Assembly (NCBI GenBank): GCA_903896745.1
Contig: CAITZA010000377.1
Span: forward strand, 1-32,209
Source of the DNA: an uncultured Desulfomonile sp.
GTDB taxonomy: Bacteria > Desulfobacterota > Desulfomonilia > Desulfomonilales > Desulfomonilaceae
DNA length: 32,209 nt
Direction of reading: 5' to 3'
The number at the start of each line of letters is the position of its first letter. Position 1 is the first letter of the stretch. Below, one piece after another: positions 17,716 to 27,030 of this stretch. The position numbers and the translations under genes are program-made. The notes below the pieces were generated by a model. That model had not been told where the DNA came from, searched no databases, and saw nothing but the letters and a program-made list of their open reading frames with translations.

Positions 17716-18936
17716 ATGAGGCCATTTAGAGGCATACGCATAGCCCTCAAATCGCTTACAGCGCATAAACTGCGTGTTGCTCTGGCGTTACTGGCGATCA
17801 TGATCGGAGTAGCCTCGGTCACGGTTATGGTGGGTATAGGCAAGGGGGCTGAGGATGAGGTTCGTCGGAAAATACAGGGCATGGGAACCAATCTCGTAGT
17901 TGTCAGCGCGGCAATTTCACGCAGCGTCAAAGGCCAGATTGGTCAGATTGGTCTAATGACTACCCTGACTATTCCTGATTCAAAAGCCATACAGGAAGAT
18001 TGTCCTGATGTGGTCAGAGTGGCGCCGGCTTACTCAAAAAAACTGCTCGTCAGGCATGACAACCTCTCTTATTCCACTAAAGTTACAGGGACTGTCCCGG
18101 GCTTTACCCAGATAAAAAATGTTTTTATGGATATGGGATCATTTTTTGATGATGACGATGTCCGGCTCATGGCGCCTGTGGCTGTAATAGGCCCAACAGT
18201 GGTTAGAAACCTGTTCCCCGACAAACACCCCGTTGGGGAAGGGATTCGCATAGGCAAAGTCTTGTTCAAAGTTATTGGAGTGACCACTTCAAAAGGAGAC
18301 TTCGGCGGCGAGGATGAAGATGATCAGATCTACGTTCCACTCCGGACTGCCATGAACAAACTTTTCAATGTAACTTATCTGAGTAACATCTATATAGAAG
18401 CTCGCGGATTTGAAGAAACATCCCTGGTCCAGAAACAGGTAAAGTCACTGTTACGGGAGCGTCATCGTTTACGCGGTGACGTCATTGACGATTTTACCAT
18501 TCAGAATCAGGCTGATGTCGTTGAGGCCGAGAGTTCGGTGGCAAAGACTTTCAGCCTGCTCGTAATTGCAATCGCTTCTGTTTCGATGCTCATCGGAGGG
18601 GTTGGCATTCTTGGGGTAATGCTGCTGTCCATCAAGGAGCGTGTATCGGAAATTGGAGTGAGGAGAGCTGTTGGGGCTCGACGTAAAGACATCCTCGTTC
18701 AGTTTCTGGTGGAGTCCTCATTTTTGGGAGTCATGGGAGGAATTGCCGGTATTGCGGTTGGTCTTGCTGTTTCCCAGCTTCTCCGAATCTTTTCCGGCAT
18801 GCCTCTGGTCCTTTCCATAAATCACATGCTGGCTTCTCTTGTTTTCTCTGTGCTGGTCGGTATGATTTTTGGCATTTATCCTTCATGGAAAGCCGCCGGC
18901 CTTGATCCAATCATGGCGCTGAATTCCCGGACTTAG
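17716..18936 (+). CDS. MacB-type ABC transporter permease (FtsX fold), second copy
   Basis: This is a 406-aa paralogue of the preceding permease with the same plan: an N-terminal helix (LALLAIMIGVASVTVMVGIG), a periplasmic MacB_PCD domain, three C-terminal helices, the coupling segment KERVSEIGVRRAVGARRKDI and the ending PSWKAAGLDPIMAL. The ATG is preceded by CAGGTAA. Two adjacent but diverged permeases with one ATPase could form a heterodimeric transporter or two alternative homodimers; the sequence does not decide. The stop is a single base away from the stop of the convergent HAD gene. Confidence 0.92.
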   Translation: MRPFRGIRIALKSLTAHKLRVALALLAIMIGVASVTVMVGIGKGAEDEVRRKIQGMGTNLVVVSAAISRSVKGQIGQIGLMTTLTIPDSKAIQEDCPDVVRVAPAYSKKLLVRHDNLSYSTKVTGTVPGFTQIKNVFMDMGSFFDDDDVRLMAPVAVIGPTVVRNLFPDKHPVGEGIRIGKVLFKVIGVTTSKGDFGGEDEDDQIYVPLRTAMNKLFNVTYLSNIYIEARGFEETSLVQKQVKSLLRERHRLRGDVIDDFTIQNQADVVEAESSVAKTFSLLVIAIASVSMLIGGVGILGVMLLSIKERVSEIGVRRAVGARRKDILVQFLVESSFLGVMGGIAGIAVGLAVSQLLRIFSGMPLVLSINHMLASLVFSVLVGMIFGIYPSWKAAGLDPIMALNSRT

Positions 18937-18937
18937 A

Positions 18938-19681
18938 TTAAGAAAGTCTATCCACGATAAATTTACCCAATTCTTTAAAGTCATAACGGTTTTCTTCCTC
19001 TTTGTCGCGTGTTTGCCCCTCCGTATAGACAATTCCGAATTGCTTGTTAATAGTTATCCTGTTTCCCTTGCAAAATCCCGTTAAAGAGGTTTTCGTCATA
19101 CTCCCAATCAAATATGCCCCGATTGATGCCCCCCACTGAAAATGTGGACCGTCCCCGCCACTATCACCGACAAGAATCACCCGGGAGGGTTCCAGATCGT
19201 ATTTTCGCATCACTTCAGAAGTGTTTGCTCCCTTGTTGGATGTTTCAAGAACAGTATGAGAGAACCTCAGATCAGATTCAACCCCGGGAAACTTGATAAA
19301 AGGATTTGAAGCTACGAGGGGAACAGGCGGTATTAGCTTTTTCACGATAATCCGTTGAAAAAAACCCTGGGCGCCGGTAGTATTAATCATGAATAGTATG
19401 TTGTTTGAATTCAGCGCCTCAATCATCTCGTAAACACCGTTATAAATCGCAAAAGACTTATCGAGATACGCGTCCATTTGTTCAACGGTAAACGGTTCGG
19501 GAAGCATCTCCACAATTTGCGAAACAGCTTTCGACAAAGGTATACGGTTGGAAGTGTAACTTTTAAAAATTGAATCGAGTTTATCCTTTAGATCCGGATA
19601 TATAAATGAAATGGGATCAAAAGGACCCGTCGGCGCCAAGCATTCGTTCCAGTCCGAAGAAACCATTCCCCTGTAGTTCAT
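18938..19681 (-). CDS. HAD-fold protein with atypical motif I
   Basis: This is a 247-aa protein of the haloacid dehalogenase superfamily. Motif I is SSDWNECLAPTG (D10), motif II is INTTG, a Lys (SNKGANTSEVM) fits motif III, and motif IV is VILVGDSGGDGPH. A helical cap sits between motifs I and II. The residue two after the nucleophile Asp is Asn (N12), where phosphatases normally have Asp, so ordinary phosphatase chemistry is doubtful. A longer frame begins at 19732, but AGGA about nine bases ahead of the ATG at 19681 and the match of motif I to the protein N-terminus favour the shorter form. Its substrate is unknown. Confidence 0.75.
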   Translation of the reverse strand: MNYRGMVSSDWNECLAPTGPFDPISFIYPDLKDKLDSIFKSYTSNRIPLSKAVSQIVEMLPEPFTVEQMDAYLDKSFAIYNGVYEMIEALNSNNILFMINTTGAQGFFQRIIVKKLIPPVPLVASNPFIKFPGVESDLRFSHTVLETSNKGANTSEVMRKYDLEPSRVILVGDSGGDGPHFQWGASIGAYLIGSMTKTSLTGFCKGNRITINKQFGIVYTEGQTRDKEEENRYDFKELGKFIVDRLS

Positions 19682-20170
19682 TGTTCTTTTTCCTTTAAAA
19701 AAATCGGCAAATGGAGCGCCACGCCTGGACATTATCTCAGATCAGAATGCGACCAGGCCACAAATTTTTTTATTCAACTGATTTTGCATCAACCGGAAGA
19801 TCAATCAAATTTGCAAAACTTTAGTGTGGCTAACAAGTTTTATCAGGTAGCGGGTTCCTTATTATGAACTGAATGGGATCGTTTCAGGCTAGCCAGACTA
19901 CGACTGATGTGTAGCAAATTCTTTATGGTAATTCCCCAGAAACATCTATTTGTGCTATAATCAATAAAATATTCTTTCCCCGCGGATTTTTTCATTCCAA
20001 AAATAAGCTGGATTTTGCGGGCAATCAGATTGATTTACAATTCATGATGCTGTAATATGGTGAAGAATTGCAATTTTATGGCTTTCTGCTTTCTCGTCTT
20101 GCCTCTGACATAAATTATTCTTATGTTTCAAATAGTTGGTCAACCCAAATAAACCTCAGGAGTTTATCGC
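19682..20170. other. 489-bp non-coding region with candidate promoter
   Basis: No convincing gene is found here on either strand; a frame at 20068-20301 overlaps the dehydrogenase and lacks a ribosome-binding site. The region is AT-rich and separates divergent genes. It holds the extended -10 promoter noted separately and ends in CAGGAG, the ribosome-binding site of the dehydrogenase. The long leader (about 200 bases) might hold a regulatory RNA, but I cannot identify a known riboswitch. Confidence 0.5.
19955..19963 (+). promoter_or_regulatory. Extended -10 promoter upstream of the dehydrogenase gene
   Basis: TGCTATAAT is a perfect extended -10 (TG-n-TATAAT) without a good -35. Transcription would begin near 19970, leaving a leader of about 200 bases before the ATG at 20171. 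The same TGTGCTAT core precedes other genes in this window. Confidence 0.45.
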
Positions 20171-22759
20171 ATGGATTTAATCGAGCAGCTCAAGGAAATT
20201 GCAGGTTCCAAAAACATTACTGTTTCTCCGGTAGATTGCCTGGCTTATTCCCGGGACATGTCTATTCATTCGGGAACCCCTCAAGCGGTAATTTTTATTA
20301 GTAACACTGAACAGGTTAGCCAAATAATGAAATTGGCCAATGCGCATGGTGTTCCTGTTACCGCAAGAGGTACTGGCTCTTCAGTCACTGGGGCTGTGTT
20401 ACCCATAAAAGGGGGTTGGATACTGGATTTTACCCGGATGAATTCTGTTTTGGAAATAAACAAGGCGGATTCCTATGCTGTTGTGGAGCCTGGGGTGATT
20501 TGTAACGCGTTAAACGCGAAGCTGGCGCCGTCTCATTTTTTTCCTCCTGATCCAGGAAGCGCAGCTATTGCAACCATAGCCGGCATGATAGCCACAAACG
20601 CCAGCGGTGTGAGAGCGGCAAAATACGGGACCACGAAGAATTATGTAAAGGGACTTACGGTAGTCCTTGCTGATGGCCGGATAATAAAAACCGGCGATAT
20701 TGCTCCCAAGAGCACTGCCGGTTATGATCTTACCCAATTGTTTGCGAGTTCCGAAGGAACTTTGGGGATTATTACCGAGGCCATAGTCAGGATATTGCCT
20801 ATGCCTGAATATGAGGCCTTTGCAAAAGCGTCTTTCCCCGATGTTGAGACAGCCGGAAAAGCCGTAGAAAAAATGTTTACCACCGGTCTTGAGCTGGCGA
20901 CATGCGAAATCCTGGATAACGCATGCATTCAGGTGGCCAGGGACGCCCTCAAGATGGACATACCCCCAGAGGTTAACTGTCAGCTATTTATGGGAATAGA
21001 CGGACCAAAAGCAGCGGTTCAGGAACAAATAGAAAAAATCAATCAAATTTGTAAATCTGTGGGCGGCTTAGAGAATATCTGGTCGGACAATCCTGTCGAA
21101 AAAGCCCAGCTATTTGCAGCACGCGGCGGCTTGGTTCCCGCCATGAGCAGACTTAGACCTCATCATCGCCTTGTTCCGCTTGTAGAAGATTTTGGGGTTC
21201 CCATTAGCCGCATTCCTGAAACAATAGCTGAAATCCAGAAAATCGGAGACAAATATGGATTCCCTGTAGCCACTTTTGGTCACATTGGTGATGGAAACCT
21301 TCACGCCACTTTTGTCATGAACCCGACTGATGCGAGTCATTGGGAAAAGGTCAAAGGCATAGCGCTGGAATTCATAGACATGACCTTGCGTTTTGGAGGC
21401 ACAGTTTCCGCTGAGCACGGAATTGGGATGGCAAAAGCGCCTTATATCGGGAGGCAGCTTGGCGAATCACTTAATGTGATGAAACAGATCAAAAAGGCTT
21501 TGGACCCCAATAATATACTGAATCCTGGAAAAATGGGTTTTGATGACGCCATAACCGATATCCTGGATGAAAACAGTTTCATAAATTATCTTAAATTTCC
21601 TGAAAAAATAAGAAATTTCAGTGAAAAAGTTGACAATGAGATTTTGGCCTGCATTCAGTGCGGCTTCTGCCGGGCAGGTTGTCCTACTTTTGGCGAAACA
21701 ACGCTTGAATCTCTTAATGCAAAGGGAAGGGTTACCCTCGCCTTCAACATGCTGTCAGGAACACTGGAACCCTCCGAAGACCTCGCAAAGAGGCTCTATC
21801 AATGTATGCTGTGTCTCAACTGCAAGTTTGTATGCCCGGCAAAAGTGAATGTTTCGGACATCATCAGAAGCGCCCGGCAAAGACTCGTCGAGGAAGGTTT
21901 TCTGCCCGAAGCGTTTAAGCTTGCGCTCAGTTCCATGTTGGATGCGGCAAACCCACTTCTGGCGGCGCCCGAAAAGAGAGCGGACAGTTTTCCCGCTAAT
22001 TTCAGGAAGGCTGTTCCCGGTGAAACTGAAACCATACTCCATGTGGGGTGTGTAACAGGTTTTCAGGACGTCAAGATAATTCCCTCAGTCATCGACATAC
22101 TGGAAAAGGTCGGAATAAATTACGGAGCTCTTGCGGAGGAAGAAACCTGCTGTGGCTATCTCGCGTATCTGGTAGGTGACATGGGGACATTCAGCAAAAC
22201 CATGAATATCTATGAAGAAAAGCTGTCCAAATATAAACCCAAGAGCCTGTTAACGACATGCGCAGGGTGTCTCAAGACTTTTCGTGACCTGTATCCTGAG
22301 TATGGATCGCCTAATGGCTACACCGTTTCCCATGTGGTGGAACTCCTCGAGAAACTGGCTTTGGAAAATAAACTCAAATTCAAGGGAGATGCCCCTCCCG
22401 TGAAAGTGATCTACCATGATCCATGTGACATGGGCCGTCACATGGGTGTGTATGAGCCTCCACGAAATGTATTGAAATCGATTCCAGGGGTTGAGTTACT
22501 TGAATTTCCCATGAATCGCAATTTAGCCAAATGCTGCGGTGGCGGTGGCGGGATGAAGGGGTTTGACAATGAAATGGCCTCTGACATAGGTTACAAACGA
22601 TTGCTTTCTGCGATTGACCTCGGGGCAGAAATTCTTGTTTCCGCATGCCCGTCATGCAAGGGATCATTCAACCAGGCGGCGGCTCGAGCAAGAAAAGAGA
22701 AAAAGGGCAAGATCAAGGTTATGGATATAACAGAACTCGTATCAAGCAGATTGGTTTAG
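20171..22759 (+). CDS. Fused FAD-linked 2-hydroxyacid dehydrogenase with Fe-S/CCG domains (GlcD-GlcF type)
   Basis: This is an 862-aa fusion. The N-terminal half (about 1-455) is a VAO/PCMH flavoprotein with FAD-binding PVTARGTGSSVTG (62-74), PDPGSAAIATIAGMIATNASG, and the C-terminal oxidase motifs FGHIGDGNLH (369-378) and SAEHGIGM (413-420). The C-terminal half has two [4Fe-4S] clusters, C494/C497/C500/C504 and C545/C548/C551/C555, and two CCG domains (ETCCGYL with TCAGCLKTF; AKCCGGGGGMKGF with SACPSCKGSF). The layout resembles D-lactate or glycolate dehydrogenases that pass electrons to the quinone pool or other carriers. Which 2-hydroxyacid is used cannot be told from the sequence. CAGGAG before the ATG supports the start. 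It appears monocistronic. Confidence 0.92.
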   Translation: MDLIEQLKEIAGSKNITVSPVDCLAYSRDMSIHSGTPQAVIFISNTEQVSQIMKLANAHGVPVTARGTGSSVTGAVLPIKGGWILDFTRMNSVLEINKADSYAVVEPGVICNALNAKLAPSHFFPPDPGSAAIATIAGMIATNASGVRAAKYGTTKNYVKGLTVVLADGRIIKTGDIAPKSTAGYDLTQLFASSEGTLGIITEAIVRILPMPEYEAFAKASFPDVETAGKAVEKMFTTGLELATCEILDNACIQVARDALKMDIPPEVNCQLFMGIDGPKAAVQEQIEKINQICKSVGGLENIWSDNPVEKAQLFAARGGLVPAMSRLRPHHRLVPLVEDFGVPISRIPETIAEIQKIGDKYGFPVATFGHIGDGNLHATFVMNPTDASHWEKVKGIALEFIDMTLRFGGTVSAEHGIGMAKAPYIGRQLGESLNVMKQIKKALDPNNILNPGKMGFDDAITDILDENSFINYLKFPEKIRNFSEKVDNEILACIQCGFCRAGCPTFGETTLESLNAKGRVTLAFNMLSGTLEPSEDLAKRLYQCMLCLNCKFVCPAKVNVSDIIRSARQRLVEEGFLPEAFKLALSSMLDAANPLLAAPEKRADSFPANFRKAVPGETETILHVGCVTGFQDVKIIPSVIDILEKVGINYGALAEEETCCGYLAYLVGDMGTFSKTMNIYEEKLSKYKPKSLLTTCAGCLKTFRDLYPEYGSPNGYTVSHVVELLEKLALENKLKFKGDAPPVKVIYHDPCDMGRHMGVYEPPRNVLKSIPGVELLEFPMNRNLAKCCGGGGGMKGFDNEMASDIGYKRLLSAIDLGAEILVSACPSCKGSFNQAAARARKEKKGKIKVMDITELVSSRLV

Positions 22760-22772
22760 ACGCTCAAAGCGT
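22760..22772 (+). repeat. Small hairpin directly after the dehydrogenase stop
   Basis: ACGCT-CAA-AGCGT (five-base stem, three-base loop) begins at the base after the TAG. There is no T-tract, so it is only a possible stabilising 3' hairpin in the 68-bp convergent gap. Confidence 0.25.
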
Positions 22773-22827
22773 ATAGCGTTTATCAGGATGGGGCCGTGAG
22801 ATTATCAGAAATTTTGACTCCATGTCA

Positions 22828-24018
22828 TCACTCAAATCTCATGGCCTCAGCCGCATCTAGCCTGCTCGCCTTTCTTGCGGGCAAATATCCAGAGCTTATT
22901 CCCAGAACAAAGCCAAATATCACACCTCCCAATACACTGATCACGAACATGGCGTAGGACGGTGAGGTGTTAAGGGCTATTTTAAGAATCTGGACTGCCG
23001 CTGTCCCAACCACGATTCCCAGTAAGGCGCCAACCAGGCTTAAAGTGACCGCTTCAACAAGAAACTGGTTCATTATCATTTCTTCCGTAGCGCCCACCGC
23101 TTTCCTGAGACCTATCTCCTTTGTCCTTTCACGCACCGCGGCCAGCATCACGTTTGTGATCCCCAATCCACCGAGGATCACTATTACAAACAGGGCAGAA
23201 TAAAGGAAAAGCTTTACTATCAGCGCTGCGTGCTTGATAGTCCTGATTCTCTCCGAAAAAACCCTGATTTCCATTGCTTCACTGTAACCGGGCTGATTTT
23301 TTACCAGAACTTCGTGAACCCTGTGTTGCAGTTCCTCTATCACATCCCAGTTTATGGCCCTTACATAAATGTCCTTTATTTCATACATGCCCGGAAAACG
23401 TGAACGCGCCACCGATAGCGGTATCAGGACGCTTTCCATGTAAGAAGGATCTTCCACACCACCAATGATGCCGACTATCCTGAAGTAATGGCCTCCTATA
23501 AATATCTGCTTGTTAAGCGGTTCCGGGTCATCCCCCATCAATAACCGTATAACCGTTGACCCGACCACACAGACATTATTTTTCCACGCAACATCATCGT
23601 TTGTTATTCTGCGGCCCTCAGCCATCGGGATATGTATGGTGTCAAAGAATTTTTCATCGACTCCGAGCAGTCTCCCTGGCATTTTTTTCATATTGTAACT
23701 AACTTCATACGTGCTAAAAACCGCCGGCGACACATGCCGAACTCCGGGCAGTTTTTCCAGGTCTTCGACATCCCTGAGAAAATATTGTCCACCGTGTTTT
23801 TTAGAACTCTTGCTATAGTCAAAATAAGCTTTGACAATGGTCGCGCTTCCCAACAATTCCAGGTTGTTTCCTAAATCAGACTCTACCGCTCCTCCCATCG
23901 TCAGAATAATTATGATGCCGGCTATCCCTAAGGATATTCCAATCAAAACACCTTTATATCGTCTCTTGTTACGGTATATCTGTCTTAGCGCTATCGTTGC
24001 CAAATCAGTAGTTTGCAT
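22828..24018 (-). CDS. MacB-type ABC transporter permease, without a neighbouring ATPase
   Basis: This is a 396-aa FtsX-fold permease with an N-terminal helix (GVLIGISLGIAGIIIILTMG), a MacB_PCD periplasmic domain (about 45-265), three C-terminal helices, the coupling segment RERTKEIGLRKAVGATEEMI and the ending PARKASRLDAAEAMRFE. No ATPase or adaptor gene is adjacent: mutS lies upstream and the dehydrogenase lies convergently downstream. It may use the ATPase encoded at 15632 or one elsewhere. It is clearly diverged from the two permeases at 16327 and 17716. The ATG has only a weak, distant AGG. Three palindromes lie upstream and may control it. Confidence 0.9.
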   Translation of the reverse strand: MQTTDLATIALRQIYRNKRRYKGVLIGISLGIAGIIIILTMGGAVESDLGNNLELLGSATIVKAYFDYSKSSKKHGGQYFLRDVEDLEKLPGVRHVSPAVFSTYEVSYNMKKMPGRLLGVDEKFFDTIHIPMAEGRRITNDDVAWKNNVCVVGSTVIRLLMGDDPEPLNKQIFIGGHYFRIVGIIGGVEDPSYMESVLIPLSVARSRFPGMYEIKDIYVRAINWDVIEELQHRVHEVLVKNQPGYSEAMEIRVFSERIRTIKHAALIVKLFLYSALFVIVILGGLGITNVMLAAVRERTKEIGLRKAVGATEEMIMNQFLVEAVTLSLVGALLGIVVGTAAVQILKIALNTSPSYAMFVISVLGGVIFGFVLGISSGYLPARKASRLDAAEAMRFE

Positions 24019-24067
24019 ATCGTGTTTAACCTGATTGCAGGATTCCTGTTAAATTGTCCTTCAGACT

Positions 24068-24109
24068 AAATAGACTATTTGAACGCTGCGTTCAACCTAC
24101 CTAAAGGTT
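24068..24109. promoter_or_regulatory. Three abutting palindromes between mutS and the orphan permease
   Basis: AAATAG-A-CTATTT (24068-24080), TTGAACGC-T-GCGTTCAA (24079-24095) and AACCT-N6-AGGTT (24094-24109) follow one another with two-base overlaps. The last also contains ACCT-AA-AGGT. None is followed by a T-run on the minus strand. Position and symmetry suggest operator sites for dimeric regulators, or a folded RNA between the two genes. Confidence 0.5.
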
Positions 24110-24179
24110 TTATCACCACTACCGTCAGATGGTTTGACTCCCTTGACATTGTCATCAATCAGTCGCAGGCTGAGCATGT

Positions 24180-26819
24180 TCAACTATTCTCTTCCGGATA
24201 AAACTTCTTCTTCCAGTCGTTGAGTATATTCAATGCCTGAAGGGGTGATATTTCGTCAATTTTCAGGCTTTGCAACTCTTTGGTCAAATCATCTGATCCT
24301 GAGGAGAACATTTCCAACTGGGCTACATTAGACAAATTTTTCCTTTTACCTTTTCTAGACCTTGAAATTTTTGGAGACCCCAGGGTATCTATTTCATCTT
24401 TTTCAAGGTTTTGCAAAATTTCACCTGCTCGTTTGATAACTTCTTCGGGGATTCCGGCCAACCTGGCTACCTGAATGCCGTAGGATCTGTTTGCGCCTCC
24501 AGGAGCCACCTTTCTCAAAAATACTATTTTTTCATTCCATTCTTTTACCTGGAAATGATAGTTGCGAACCCTTTCTTTTACCAAAGCAATGTCCACCAGC
24601 TCATGATAATGGGTTGCAAACATAGTTCGCGGCCCCTTTTTGTATATCCGGTCGTGAATGTATTCCGTAACCGCCCATGCTATTGACAATCCGTCGAAGG
24701 TGCTGGTTCCCCTGCCCACCTCATCCAAAAGAGCCAGAGATCTTTCTGTAGAACTGTTGAGCATCTCTGCTGTTTCACTCATTTCGACCAGAAAGGTCGA
24801 TTGACCAAATGCCAGGTAGTCAGCGGCCCCAATTCTGGTGAATATTCGATCAACCAATCCTACGGAAGCCTCAGTAGCCGGAACAAAACTTCCCATCTGA
24901 GCCATTAGAGCTATCAGCGCGGTCTGTCTCATATACGTCGATTTACCAGCCATGTTTGGGCCTGTAATAATCAATATCTGGTGAGTAGACTGGTCGAGAT
25001 AAGCGTCATTGGGAACGTAATTTTCGCGGTGTTCAAAAGTTTCGACTACAGGATGTCGGCCTTCAACGATCCTGATTTCATCTCCGTCATGTGTGCGGGG
25101 CATCGAGTAATTCCTGGTTGCGGCCACCTCCGCTAATGACGTCAGGACATCAATCGTCGCCACTTTGTGGGAAGTCTCCTGAATTCGTTGGACAACCTGA
25201 ATCAGGTTATTTCGCAATTGCTCGAATATTTTCTCTTCCAGCGCCAGTATCCTGTCTTGGGCGTTCAAAACCTTCAACTCGTATTCTTTCAGTTCTTCGG
25301 TGATATAGCGTTCTGAGCCTACGAGCGTTTGCTTCCTCATGTATGTTGGGGGAACCTTGTTTTGGTTGCTTTTGGTGACTTCAATAAAATATCCGAACAC
25401 CTTATTGTAGGACACCCGCAGATTGTTGATACCTGTAACCTGTCTCTCCCTGGATTCTATATCTGCAATCCACTGCTTACCACTTCTTCCAACCTCCCGA
25501 AGTTCGTCCAACTCCTGATTAAAGCCTGTCCTTATTACACCTCCGTCCTTGATATGCAGGGGAGGTGAATCATTCAGAGCCTCCCTGATTGCATGGGTAA
25601 CATATGACAAGTCATCAGCCTGACTTAATTCGGAAAGCATCGGGTTGTCCTGATCAGTTAACAATCCAATCAGGCCCGGAAGTCTTTGCGTGGAATTCGC
25701 TAGCTGTACCAAATCCCTGGGTGAAGCGCTTCTCAACGCTATCTTGCCGACTATGCGCTCCAAATCGGATATTTCCTTGAGAAGGTCACGTATCTCTATC
25801 CTGAGGTTACTTTGATCAACAAGTTCATGAACAGCCAGGCTCCTCTTACAGATTTTCTCCACATCCATCAATGGGTACGATACCCAGTTTCTCAACAGAC
25901 GCGCACCCATAGATGTCTTCGTTTTGTCCAGTATGCTTATGAGTGATCCTGTTACAGAGCCGTCCTTGAGGTTTCTGAAAATTTCCAGGTTTCTCAAGGT
26001 TGCATTGTCCAGAACCATGAATTCGCTCAGACTGTAAAAAGAGGGTGGTTTGATGTGAACAGGCGTCTCGAGCCGATTCTGCCTGACATAATTCAGCAAA
26101 GCGCCGACTGATGTCGTTGCGCATGAGGTCTCTTCCAGTCCGTATCCCTGAAGATTGTGAATTTCAAACTGATCTTTGATAAGATCAGATGCAGCTTTGG
26201 GATCAAATACCCAGTCATCGATTTCCCTGGAATATTGATTATCTTTTAAAATTCCTCCGAATTTTACATTCTCCCTGAATCCTGAGGCAATCAGCACTTC
26301 TTTCGGGTTTATTCTCTGGAGTTCCTGCTCAGCCAGGGAAGCGCTTGATGTTGAGGTTACCCTAAAATCGCCGGTCGAAAGATCGAATGACGCCAAACCT
26401 ATATCCTGTGATTTTATGGTGAGACAGGCTATGAAATGATTTTCCCCAGGATCTAGAAGGCTGGTATCTTCAGTAAGACCCGGGGTGATTACTCTGGTCA
26501 CCTCTCGCTTGACTATGCCCTTTGCATCCCGAGGATTTTCAATCTGATCACAAACAGCCACCCTCTCCCCCGCAGAGAGTAGTTTGGAAATGTAGTTGGA
26601 AGCCGCATGGTGAGGAAATCCGCACATCGGAACCTTTTCTTCCCTGTTCCGGTCCCGCGTTGTCAACGCAATGCCTAGTATCTTGGACGCCCTTTTCGCG
26701 TCTTCAAAAAACATCTCGTAAAAATCCCCCATCCTGAACAGAAGTATGGCGTCAGGATGACGACTTTTCTGAGCGCTATACTGGCGCATCATGGGAGTGA
26801 TGGCGGGAAGACTGGTCAT
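24180..26819 (-). CDS. mutS: DNA mismatch repair protein MutS
   Basis: This is a full-length MutS1, 879 aa. The mismatch-contacting GDFYEMFFEDA motif (F33, E35) is intact, so this is true mismatch-recognising MutS rather than MutS2. Connector, lever and clamp domains follow (for example TKTSMGARLLRNWVSYPL, NLRVSYNKVFGYFIEVTKSN). The ATPase has Walker A GPNMAGKST (620-628), the FGQSTFLVEMSETAEML region, Walker B ALLDE (696-700), GRGTSTFDG and ATHYHEL. The C-terminal tail (about 820-879) includes a plausible tetramerisation segment. The ATG is supported by AGGAAAA at somewhat long spacing. MutL is not in the window. Confidence 0.98.
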   Translation of the reverse strand: MTSLPAITPMMRQYSAQKSRHPDAILLFRMGDFYEMFFEDAKRASKILGIALTTRDRNREEKVPMCGFPHHAASNYISKLLSAGERVAVCDQIENPRDAKGIVKREVTRVITPGLTEDTSLLDPGENHFIACLTIKSQDIGLASFDLSTGDFRVTSTSSASLAEQELQRINPKEVLIASGFRENVKFGGILKDNQYSREIDDWVFDPKAASDLIKDQFEIHNLQGYGLEETSCATTSVGALLNYVRQNRLETPVHIKPPSFYSLSEFMVLDNATLRNLEIFRNLKDGSVTGSLISILDKTKTSMGARLLRNWVSYPLMDVEKICKRSLAVHELVDQSNLRIEIRDLLKEISDLERIVGKIALRSASPRDLVQLANSTQRLPGLIGLLTDQDNPMLSELSQADDLSYVTHAIREALNDSPPLHIKDGGVIRTGFNQELDELREVGRSGKQWIADIESRERQVTGINNLRVSYNKVFGYFIEVTKSNQNKVPPTYMRKQTLVGSERYITEELKEYELKVLNAQDRILALEEKIFEQLRNNLIQVVQRIQETSHKVATIDVLTSLAEVAATRNYSMPRTHDGDEIRIVEGRHPVVETFEHRENYVPNDAYLDQSTHQILIITGPNMAGKSTYMRQTALIALMAQMGSFVPATEASVGLVDRIFTRIGAADYLAFGQSTFLVEMSETAEMLNSSTERSLALLDEVGRGTSTFDGLSIAWAVTEYIHDRIYKKGPRTMFATHYHELVDIALVKERVRNYHFQVKEWNEKIVFLRKVAPGGANRSYGIQVARLAGIPEEVIKRAGEILQNLEKDEIDTLGSPKISRSRKGKRKNLSNVAQLEMFSSGSDDLTKELQSLKIDEISPLQALNILNDWKKKFYPEENS

Positions 26820-26844
26820 TAAATCAAGTTTTTCCTGATAGAAG

Positions 26845-26871
26845 AATCATGTGTGTTTTGAGGACATGATT
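26845..26871. repeat. Inverted repeat upstream of mutS
   Basis: AATCATGT (26845-26852) and ACATGATT (26864-26871) are exact reverse complements separated by 11 bases, 26-52 bases ahead of the mutS ATG. It could be an operator or a leader hairpin. Each half also contains an ACATG/CATGT element, like the repeats near arsR and hgcA. Confidence 0.4.
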
Positions 26872-26977
26872 GCATTGGGCCTACACGGGAATCCAGCGAA
26901 CCACGAAGCTTAACGAATATTTCTTTATTTGTACAACAATATCAGATGTTCTCCAAGCGTGTACTGGAAGATAGCGG

Positions 26978-27007
26978 CCCGCAGGGTTCAGGTCTGACGC
27001 GTGCGGG
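26978..27007. repeat. GC-rich inverted repeat between mutS and the arsR-type gene
   Basis: CCCGCA (26978-26983) and TGCGGG (27002-27007) flank an 18-base interval. It lies upstream of the arsR promoter in a 272-bp divergent region that otherwise holds no gene. The role is unknown. Confidence 0.25.
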
Positions 27008-27030
27008 GGTAGATTACAGCGGACATGTGA

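Noticed and set aside
20068-20301. 77-aa open frame before the dehydrogenase gene
   Set aside because: It overlaps the dehydrogenase start by 131 bases, lacks a ribosome-binding site and resembles no protein.
24079-24095. SOS (LexA) box near mutS
   Set aside because: GAAC-N5-GTTC has the wrong spacing for the Gram-positive box (N4), does not match CTGT-N8-ACAG, and lies downstream of mutS.
26971-27010. tRNA-like GGTTC with flanking GC arms
   Set aside because: The arms do not form a T-stem with GGTTC in the loop, and no acceptor, D or anticodon stems can be drawn.
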